From Sporomusaceae bacterium (GTDB lineage: Bacteria > Bacillota_C > Negativicutes > Sporomusales_B > UBA7701), in the NCBI GenBank assembly GCA_022839045.1, contig JALHDI010000142.1, positions 1 to 5,431 on the forward strand: a stretch of DNA of 5,431 bases, written 5' to 3'. Positions 1 to 5,043 of this stretch are shown one piece after another (position 1 is the first letter of the stretch; the number at the start of each line of letters is the position of its first letter). Both the position numbers and the translations under genes were made by a program. The notes below the pieces were generated by a model. That model had not been told where the DNA came from and did not search any database. It saw nothing but the letters and a program-made list of their open reading frames with translations.

Positions 1-234
1 GCGGGCGCCGAGCCGGGCGGTTTCCGCGAGCAGCGAGTCGCCGATGGCGTAGCCGCGGACGCCGGCCCGGTGGTCTTTGGAGCCGAAGAATTTGTGGATT
101 TGCTTGAAGAGCTGGCCGCCGGGGCGGTCGTTTTCGTCGAGGACGAGCACGCTGGCTCCCAGCCTGGCGGCTTCGGCGGCGGCCGACAGTCCGGCCGGCC
201 CGGCGCCGATGACGATGATGTCTGCCTGGGTCAT
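1..234 (-). CDS. FAD/NAD(P)-dependent oxidoreductase, N-terminal part (runs off the left edge)
   Basis: Only the first 78 codons are present; the frame is still open at base 1. The protein starts with an FAD-binding Rossmann fold: a short beta strand (residues 5-9, DIIVI), the dinucleotide motif G10-A-G-P-A-G15, a helix, then a second strand ending in the acidic pair D33-E34, expected to bind the FAD ribose. This is followed by RPGGQL (37-42), usual in flavoproteins of the HcnB / opine oxidase / sarcosine-oxidase-alpha type. The start ATG (234-232) overlaps the TGA of the [2Fe-2S] gene (ATGA), and a GGGAGG ribosome binding site lies 7 nt upstream (242-247). A small ferredoxin gene coupled to this kind of flavoprotein suggests two subunits of one dehydrogenase that oxidises an amino or imino acid and passes electrons through FAD and [2Fe-2S]. 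The catalytic part is outside the window, so the substrate is unknown. Confidence 0.85.
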   Translation of the reverse strand, partial: MTQADIIVIGAGPAGLSAAAEAARLGASVLVLDENDRPGGQLFKQIHKFFGSKDHRAGVRGYAIGDSLLAETARLGAR

Positions 235-548
235 TCCTTCGCCTCCCGTTCCGGTGAAGCGCTCTGGGTGGTGATTTTCATGCCGGCGCGCACCGGGGTT
301 ACACAGGTGCGGACGTTGGCCTGGCCGTCGACGGTCATGACGCAGTCGGTGCAGCGGCCAATGCCGCAGAATACGCCGCGCGGCTCGCCGCTTTTGCGGG
401 TGTGGCGCAGTTTGAGCCGGCCGGCGGCGATGATGGCGGCGGCGATGGGTTCGCCTTCGCGGGCGGGGATGAGTTCGCCGTCGACTTCGATGGTTACCGG
501 GGGTTTTTCTTCGCTTGGTCCGAGTATGGGGTGCTGGAGTATTCTCAT
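231..548 (-). CDS. Small [2Fe-2S]-binding protein, HcnA/SoxA-like dehydrogenase subunit
   Basis: A 105-residue protein with a compact ferredoxin-like fold. Residues 18-47 give the beta strands and helix typical of this family (VTIEVDGE, then EGEPIAAAIIAAG). The cluster ligands are probably C61, C66, C69 and C82, a C-x4-C-x2-C-x12-C pattern within GVFCGIGRCTDC and the following VRTC. The last spacing is much shorter than in plant-type ferredoxins and fits the small iron-sulfur subunits of hydrogen cyanide synthase (HcnA) and of heteromeric opine, sarcosine or D-hydroxyproline dehydrogenases. No signal peptide is seen, so it is probably cytoplasmic. The start is supported by an AAGAGGTG ribosome binding site 5 nt upstream (554-561). 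Its stop overlaps the start of the FAD gene, so the two products are probably made in matched amounts. The role as electron-transfer subunit is inferred from the family; the substrate is not known. Confidence 0.88.
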   Translation of the reverse strand: MRILQHPILGPSEEKPPVTIEVDGELIPAREGEPIAAAIIAAGRLKLRHTRKSGEPRGVFCGIGRCTDCVMTVDGQANVRTCVTPVRAGMKITTQSASPEREAKE

Positions 549-565
549 GTATACACCTCTTATTG

Positions 566-595
566 GCTGCGGGGGGGCGTCGGCCCCCCCGCGGC
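566..595 (-). other. Very GC-rich hairpin in the leader of the [2Fe-2S] gene
   Basis: Bases 569-578 and 583-592 are perfectly complementary, giving a 10-bp stem of G and C only with a four-base loop (579-582). Two more pairs can form outside a single C-A mismatch in the minus-strand RNA (566-567 with 594-595). The hairpin lies in the 55-nt gap between the symporter stop and the [2Fe-2S] start and ends about five to seven bases before the ribosome binding site. On the minus strand it is followed by AATAAGAGGTG, not a run of T, so it is not a standard intrinsic terminator. It could protect or separate the downstream mRNA, slow transcription or affect ribosome loading; this role is inferred. Confidence 0.7.
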
Positions 596-603
596 AGGCA
601 TGG

Positions 604-2052
604 TTAGTTGCTGACGCTCTGCGGCGCGTCTTTGCCGGCGCCGCGGGTAAGCATGGATACTACGATGATCAGCGCTATTGCGGTGCCCAGAGCGATGAGC
701 ACGCGGTTGGGGCCGAGGGCGGTCACCTGGGTGAGCACAGAGCCGACGACGAGGCCGACGCGGGCGCCCCACGGGGTGATTTTGCTGTTCTTGCGGCCCA
801 TCTGCAGCGGTTCGTTGCTGCGCTCGCGCCACAGGAAGCCGACGAGGAGCAGCGGCACGAGGCCGCCGCCGGCCATGGCGTAGGCTTTGGAGAAGAGGCC
901 GAGGATGGTGGAGGCCTGGATGGCCGCCCAGCAGGCGAAGACGCCGACGACGACGGTCAGGGCTTTGGCCAGTTTGACGAGGGCCTGGTCGTCCAGGTCG
1001 GGACGGAAGGGTCTGATGAGGTCGTTGACGATGAGGACGGTAGCGGCGTTGAGGTTGGAGTCGGCCGAGGACATGCCGGCGGCGAGGATGAGGGTGAAGA
1101 CCGTCGCCGACAGCCATACCGGCAGGTATTTGGTGAGCAGCCAGGGCACGGCGTCGTCGGGTTTGAGGTTGGGATTGAGGGTGAGGACGACCATACCGAC
1201 GAGGCAGGTGCCGAGCACCATGATGAGGGCGCCGGTGCCGCTGATCAGAAGGCCGGTGCGGGCGGTGCTGGCGCTTTTGGCCGCGAAGCAACGCTGCCAG
1301 TAGATCTGGGCGGAGAGCACGCCGACGGTGGCGGTGACGAAGTTGACGACCATGGTCATGGGGTCGACTTTGCCGAAGCTCCACAGTTCGCCCTTACCCA
1401 TGGCGGTCAACCTGTTGCCCAGTTCGCCCAGGCTCCAGTGGACGGGTTCGAAGGCGTAGTAGTAGAAGGCTGTGCCGAGTATGAGAACAAGAACGCCCTG
1501 GAAGAGGTCGGTCCAGACGACCGAGTGGATGCCGCCGAGGGCGGTGTAGATGATGAATACGGTGGAGAAGAGGATGATGATCGGCGTCGCGTCGGCGCCG
1601 GTGGCGACGTTGAAGATGGTGCCGAAGGCTTTGCCCTGGCCGCCTACCCAGGCGATCATGATGCAGCAGGCGAGAAGGGCGGCGATGGCCCGCGTCCATT
1701 TGTCGCGGACGAAGAGGTCGTCGGCCATTTCGGCTACGGTGTTGTAGGTGAAGCGGCCAGCGATGCCGGCGAACAGGAGGGCGAAGAGAATCTTGGAGCC
1801 TTGCTCGCCGAGGATGAAGGACATCCACGGCAGGCCCATGGTGTAGCCGCGGCCGGCGTGGCCGACGAAGTTGCCGACGCCCATGATGGTGGCGAATTCG
1901 GTGAAGAGGATGAGGTAGAGGGGGAAGTTGCCGCCACCGATGGCGTACTGGGAGAAGGATTCGCCGGCTTTGCCCTGGACTTTCCAGGAGATCCAGAGGA
2001 AGAATCCGCACATTATGATGGTAATAGTCCATAACGTGGTTCCGAGATCCAT
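604..2052 (-). CDS. Sodium:solute symporter (SSS family)
   Basis: A 482-residue inner-membrane transporter with about 12-13 hydrophobic segments from residue 5 to 468, the usual size for the SSS family (TC 2.A.21: PutP, PanF, vSGLT), which couples solute uptake to the Na+ gradient. Family marks are GGGNFPLYLILF (39-50), the loop TALGGIHSVVWTD (170-182), QIYWQR (249-254) and AAGMSSADSN (324-333). Aligned by hand to PutP, A325, S328 and S329 match the TM8 Na2-site residues A337, S340 and T341, and A54 and M57 match A53 and M56 in TM1; PutP D55 is replaced by I56. The start has a perfect AAAGGAGGT ribosome binding site 6 nt upstream (2059-2067). The gene follows the racemase by 61 nt and precedes the [2Fe-2S] and FAD genes, so it probably imports the compound they process, perhaps an amino acid or other small carboxylate. 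The substrate cannot be assigned; PutP-like proline uptake is only one option. Confidence 0.93.
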   Translation of the reverse strand: MDLGTTLWTITIIMCGFFLWISWKVQGKAGESFSQYAIGGGNFPLYLILFTEFATIMGVGNFVGHAGRGYTMGLPWMSFILGEQGSKILFALLFAGIAGRFTYNTVAEMADDLFVRDKWTRAIAALLACCIMIAWVGGQGKAFGTIFNVATGADATPIIILFSTVFIIYTALGGIHSVVWTDLFQGVLVLILGTAFYYYAFEPVHWSLGELGNRLTAMGKGELWSFGKVDPMTMVVNFVTATVGVLSAQIYWQRCFAAKSASTARTGLLISGTGALIMVLGTCLVGMVVLTLNPNLKPDDAVPWLLTKYLPVWLSATVFTLILAAGMSSADSNLNAATVLIVNDLIRPFRPDLDDQALVKLAKALTVVVGVFACWAAIQASTILGLFSKAYAMAGGGLVPLLLVGFLWRERSNEPLQMGRKNSKITPWGARVGLVVGSVLTQVTALGPNRVLIALGTAIALIIVVSMLTRGAGKDAPQSVSN

Positions 2053-2113
2053 ATACCTACCTCCTTTTTTTGGGTAACCTTACGGAATCCTATGGTTGAT
2101 CGCCGTTTTATAT
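2053..2113 (-). other. Racemase-symporter intergenic gap
   Basis: This 61-nt gap is clearly richer in A and T than the rest of the window. On the minus strand it begins ATATAAAACGG and ends with seven As leading into AAAGGAGGT. It holds the symporter ribosome binding site. No hairpin followed by a T run is seen, so transcription probably continues from the racemase. A TATAAA-like box is present but has no convincing -35 partner. Confidence 0.5.
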
Positions 2114-2881
2114 TCAGCCGGAATCGCCGCCGGCGGGAAGGGGTTCGGCGGGGTTCTGCCACGCGTCGGCGGCGCCCGCGGGCCCGCGGGCGAATTCGAG
2201 GGTGCCGATCAGGGACAGGATGTCGTATACCGGCCGGCCCGAGACACGGGCGAAGATGCGCCGGAAGGGCGGCAGGTTGGTGCATTCGAGGACGAGCGCG
2301 CCGGCGGCGGGGAACCTGGCCCTGATTTCGCGGGCGGCTTCTTCCATTTCCTTTTGCAGCGCGGCGACGTCGAGAACGGTTTTCTGGCGGACGAAGGTGC
2401 CGTAGAACTCCGGTTTGTCTTCGAGGCCGAAGATGACGTGGCGGCCGCTTTCGATACCGACCGCCGCCAGGTGACCGGGCGAAAGGCGCTCGCTGTTGGC
2501 GGTGACGATGACGATGTTTTGCGCCGGCCCGAGCGTTTTTTCGACCGCCGGGACTTGCAGCAGGCTGGAGGTGAGCACGGGGATGTCGACGGCCGCGGCG
2601 AGCTCCCTTTGGAAGACGGCGAGAAAGCCGCAGCTGGTGGTGACGGCTTTGACGCCGTCGGCCGCGAGTTCCCGGGCTCCCTCGACGAAGGCGGCCAGCA
2701 GACGCCCGTCGTTCTGTTCGACGACCCTGGTGGGCAGGGCGCCGCGGACGACTTTGTAGCGGACCGGGAATGGAAAGGTACGGGCGTTGCCGATGTCGCC
2801 GACGAGGCGCGGGAAGACGGTGTCGAGCATGAGGATGCCAAGGTCCTGTCCGTAGTTGGTGTATCCTCCGGTGAGCTTCAT
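2114..2881 (-). CDS. Aspartate/glutamate racemase family protein
   Basis: A 255-residue protein that fits the cofactor-independent Asp/Glu racemase superfamily, in which two cysteines on opposite sides of the substrate act as acid and base. The first is C84 in TTSCGFLAVFQ (81-91), the second C200 in VLECTN (197-202). The N-terminal GILMLDTVFPR (15-25) and GDIGNARTF (28-36), and PVLTSSLLQVP (101-111), are typical of an uncharacterised branch usually annotated only as aspartate/glutamate racemase family. The last 25 or so residues (from about 231) look like an unconserved tail rich in A, G and P. The start follows an AGGGAGGA ribosome binding site by 7 nt (2889-2896). The gene lies 30 nt after dapA and 61 nt before a Na+ symporter, so it could act on a compound brought in by that transporter or on an aspartate-family metabolite. 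Family membership is firm; the substrate, and whether it racemises, isomerises or cleaves, is unknown. Confidence 0.85.
   Translation of the reverse strand: MKLTGGYTNYGQDLGILMLDTVFPRLVGDIGNARTFPFPVRYKVVRGALPTRVVEQNDGRLLAAFVEGARELAADGVKAVTTSCGFLAVFQRELAAAVDIPVLTSSLLQVPAVEKTLGPAQNIVIVTANSERLSPGHLAAVGIESGRHVIFGLEDKPEFYGTFVRQKTVLDVAALQKEMEEAAREIRARFPAAGALVLECTNLPPFRRIFARVSGRPVYDILSLIGTLEFARGPAGAADAWQNPAEPLPAGGDSG
2173..2192. repeat. Perfect 20-bp GC-only palindrome inside the racemase gene
   Basis: Bases 2173-2192 equal their own reverse complement and contain the octamer CCCGCGGG twice in tandem, itself a palindrome. The site lies in the codons for the unconserved tail of the racemase (around residues 231-236). 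A shorter 10-bp palindrome, CCGCCGGCGG, is at 2127-2136 near the stop codon. Both may be chance products of GC-rich coding sequence, but the first could form a stable hairpin in the mRNA. Confidence 0.6.
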
Positions 2882-2911
2882 TGACCCATCCTCCCTTTTT
2901 GTCCTGACGGG

Positions 2912-3805
2912 TTAGGTTTTGACCGGCAGACCGAATTTGCGCATTTCGGCGCGGATTTTCTCCAGGTCGGCCGTCCCCGGCGCGACGAGCGGCAGGCGGA
3001 CGTCGCCGGCCTCAAGGCCGAGCATGTTGACGGCGGCCTTGACCGGGGTGGGGTTGGTGGCGATGAACATCGCCCTGAAGATAGGCAGGAGTTTGAGGTG
3101 CATTTCTCTGGCTCCCGCGAGGTCGCCGGCGCGGAAGGCGGCGATCATCGTCTTGATTTCGCGGCCGACGATATGGCTGGCGACGCTGATGATGCCGCAG
3201 CCGCCGACGGCGAGGGCCGGCAGGGTTAGGGCGTCGTCGCCGGAGTAGAGGTCGAAGCTGTCAGGGGTTATGCGGATTATTTCGCTCATTTGCTCCAGAT
3301 TCCCGCTGGCTTCTTTGACGGCGACGATATTTTTGATGGCCGCCAGTCTGAGCACCGTTTCCGGCAGTATGTTGATGCCGGTGCGGCCGGGGACGTTGTA
3401 GACGATGAGGGGCAGGCCGGGGGCGGCTTCGGCGGCGGCGGCGAAGTGCCGGTAGAGGCCTTCCTGCGAGGGTTTGTTGTAGTAGGGAGCGACGAGCATC
3501 GCGCCGTGCAGGCCGATGCGGGCGGCTTCCTTGGTGAGGCGCACCGATTTGGCGGTGTCGTTGGTGCCGGTGCCGCCGATGACGCGGGCCCGGTCGCCGA
3601 CGGCCGCGAGCACCGTTTCGAAGAGCTTGAGACGCTCCTCGTCGGTGAGGGTGGCGGCTTCGCCGGTGCTGCCGGCGACGACCAAGCCGTCGGAGCCGTG
3701 GTCGACAAGGTAGGCGGCCAGTTCGGCGGCCTTGTCGTAGGCGACGGCCATGTTTTTGTCGAAGGGGGTGACCATCGCCGTCAGTACTTGTCCGAATTTA
3801 CCCAT
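2912..3805 (-). CDS. dapA: 4-hydroxy-tetrahydrodipicolinate synthase
   Basis: A 297-residue TIM-barrel protein, the normal DapA length. It condenses pyruvate with aspartate semialdehyde in the cytoplasm, the first step committed to diaminopimelate and lysine, and in spore formers also to dipicolinate. The Schiff-base lysine is K164 (VAVKEASGN). The proton-relay residues are Y136 (VYNVPGRTG), Y109 (APYYNKP) and S46, which takes the place of the usual E. coli T44 (GSTGE rather than GTTGE), a conservative change. The carboxylate-binding arginine is R141, and NPTPVKAA is at 251-258. Positions matching the E. coli lysine-inhibition residues H53, H56 and E84 are D55, R58 and K86, so lysine feedback is probably absent, as in many Gram-positive enzymes. 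The ATG lies 3 nt after the dapG stop, with the ribosome binding site inside the end of dapG. Other family members (N-acetylneuraminate lyase, hydroxyproline-pathway deaminase) are less likely given the asd-dapG context. Confidence 0.96.
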   Translation of the reverse strand: MGKFGQVLTAMVTPFDKNMAVAYDKAAELAAYLVDHGSDGLVVAGSTGEAATLTDEERLKLFETVLAAVGDRARVIGGTGTNDTAKSVRLTKEAARIGLHGAMLVAPYYNKPSQEGLYRHFAAAAEAAPGLPLIVYNVPGRTGINILPETVLRLAAIKNIVAVKEASGNLEQMSEIIRITPDSFDLYSGDDALTLPALAVGGCGIISVASHIVGREIKTMIAAFRAGDLAGAREMHLKLLPIFRAMFIATNPTPVKAAVNMLGLEAGDVRLPLVAPGTADLEKIRAEMRKFGLPVKT

Positions 3806-3818
3806 AAATCATCCTCCT
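3803..3818 (-). promoter_or_regulatory. dapA ribosome binding site embedded in the end of dapG
   Basis: On the minus strand AGGAGGA (3812-3818) sits in the last codons of dapG, before its TGA (3811-3809), and lies 6 nt before the dapA ATG (3805-3803). The two genes are separated by only 3 nt. A ribosome finishing dapG would therefore be placed at the dapA start, which favours translational coupling and linked amounts of the two enzymes. Confidence 0.85.
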
Positions 3819-5026
3819 GTGCCTCGTTGGCTAAGAATGCCGGCGTGCAGGGCCCTGAGCGCCGCCGCGAGGTCGGCTGCGGCGACGATGCCGGATACGG
3901 CGTACGGGCCGGTGTAGGTCTGCAGGACGCCGATTTCGGCCTGACTGAGCAGGTCGACGAAACTGTTGACGACGGCCGCCGCCGGGGATGAGCAGCCGAT
4001 CAGCGATACTTTGGCACATTCTTCCACCTTGGCGGCGACACTCAGGCCGGCGGCCGCGGCCTGGGCGGCGGCAAGCTCGATGTCGGACTGGCCGGCGATG
4101 ATCTCGACGCCCTGCGGGGTTATGTTGATGAGGTCGGCGTCCAGACCGGCCGCAGCCAGGCGGCCGAGCACGGCGGCGCCCGCCTTCCCTTTCCCCCAGG
4201 CCAGCCGGATAACGCCGTAGCCGCTTTTGTGGGCCAGCCCGACGGCGACACGGCCGCGCAGGCGCTCGATGGTGCCGTCGCGGTCGTTCGTCACGACGGT
4301 GCCGGCGGCGTCGCCGAAGGTGCTTTTGATCTTGAGCGTCAGGCCGTGGCGGAAGGCGATTTCCACCGCGCGGGGATGGATGACCTTGGCCCCCTGGATG
4401 GCCAATTGGTAAGCTTCTTCGTAGGAGATGACCGGGATGGTGCAGGCTTCGGGCACGACCCGCGGGTCGGCGGTCATGATGCCGTCGACGTCGGTGTAGA
4501 TTTCGGCCGCCTCGGCCCTGACCGCCGCCGCCAGCGCGGCGGCGCTCGTGTCGCTGCCGCCGCGGCCGAGGGTGGTGATTTCCCCGGTCTCGCTGGCCCC
4601 CTGGAAGCCGGCGGCGACGACGATCCGGCCGGCGGCGAGGTGGGCGGTGACGTTCCCGGGGTCGATGCGGATAATCTGGGCGTCGCCGTGGGCGGGGGTG
4701 GTGATTATGCCCGCCTGCTGGCCGGTGAGGAAGACGGCGTCGTGGCCGGCTTTTTTCAGCGCGCCGACGACGATCACCCCGGCGACGATCTCGCCGCAGG
4801 CCATGATCAGGTCCTGTTCGCGCTTGCCGATGGCGGGGCATTCCTCTTTCGCCAGGGTGAGGAGGGTGTCGGTGGCGTAGGGTTCCCCGACCCGCCCCAG
4901 GGCGGAGACGACGACGAGCGGCGCGTAGCCGTCCGCCTTGGCGGCGGTGATTTTCGCCACGACCTGCTCGCGGCGCTCGGCGGTGCTTACGGAGGTGCCG
5001 CCGAATTTCTGGACAAGTATCCGCAT
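3809..5026 (-). CDS. dapG: Aspartate kinase with two ACT domains, DapG type
   Basis: A 405-residue aspartokinase (B. subtilis DapG has about 404). It phosphorylates aspartate with ATP to give aspartyl phosphate, the substrate of the neighbouring asd product. The N-terminal kinase domain (about 1-245) shows KFGGTSV (7-13), the DapG-like GEPYATDTLL (47-56), TTLGRGGSDTSAAALA (151-166), YTDVDGIMTADPR (177-189) and QGAKVIHPRA (211-220). The C-terminal half holds two ACT regulatory domains (about 258-330 and 337-400), the first with NITPQGVEIIAG (301-312). B. subtilis DapG is inhibited by meso-diaminopimelate; the same control is inferred here, but the second ACT stretch GVLQTYTGPYAVSG (366-379) differs from the form I recall for B. 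subtilis. The start has an AGGAGG sequence overlapping the asd stop. The asd-dapG-dapA order supports the dapG rather than the lysC or thrA name. Confidence 0.95.
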   Translation of the reverse strand: MRILVQKFGGTSVSTAERREQVVAKITAAKADGYAPLVVVSALGRVGEPYATDTLLTLAKEECPAIGKREQDLIMACGEIVAGVIVVGALKKAGHDAVFLTGQQAGIITTPAHGDAQIIRIDPGNVTAHLAAGRIVVAAGFQGASETGEITTLGRGGSDTSAAALAAAVRAEAAEIYTDVDGIMTADPRVVPEACTIPVISYEEAYQLAIQGAKVIHPRAVEIAFRHGLTLKIKSTFGDAAGTVVTNDRDGTIERLRGRVAVGLAHKSGYGVIRLAWGKGKAGAAVLGRLAAAGLDADLINITPQGVEIIAGQSDIELAAAQAAAAGLSVAAKVEECAKVSLIGCSSPAAAVVNSFVDLLSQAEIGVLQTYTGPYAVSGIVAAADLAAALRALHAGILSQRGTGG

Positions 5027-5043
5027 GGGGCTCCCCCCTCCTA
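5027..5043 (-). promoter_or_regulatory. dapG ribosome binding site overlapping the asd stop codon
   Basis: Only 14 nt separate the two genes. On the minus strand the asd TAG runs directly into a purine stretch, so AGGAGG (5042-5037) includes two bases of the stop codon and lies 10 nt before the dapG ATG. The run continues as GGGGAG up to 4 nt from the ATG, so pairing in a closer register is also possible. The arrangement suggests coupled translation of asd and dapG. Confidence 0.75.

Noticed and set aside
70..2034. Very long plus-strand open frame (654 codons) spanning the flavoprotein, [2Fe-2S] and symporter genes
   Set aside because: It is antisense to three well-supported genes, crosses the intergenic hairpin, and its product is a low-complexity mix of D, E, G and A with no recognisable domain, as expected for the shadow of GC-rich codons.
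2053..2135. Possible promoter before the symporter (TATAAA-like box at about 2107-2112)
   Set aside because: No -35 hexamer is found at 16-18 nt upstream; the region there is GC-only coding sequence. The AT-richness alone is not enough.
2096..2884. Plus-strand frame of 262 codons covering the whole racemase gene
   Set aside because: It is antisense to a conserved family protein and its D/E/G/A-rich product resembles no family; no ribosome binding site was seen for it.
2878..2889. Three-codon mini-frame (ATG GGT CAA TGA) overlapping the racemase start
   Set aside because: Its ATG touches the end of the ribosome binding site, so it could not be started from it; the racemase ATG has correct spacing.
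2912..3805. DapA homologue as a hydroxyproline-pathway deaminase linked to the dehydrogenase genes
   Set aside because: The family relationship makes it tempting, but the gene is coupled to dapG and asd and carries the DapA residues, so a biosynthetic role is far more likely.
4519..4550. Inverted repeat of GCC/GGC triplets inside dapG
   Set aside because: It comes from a run of alanine codons in a conserved stretch of the kinase domain and needs no other explanation.
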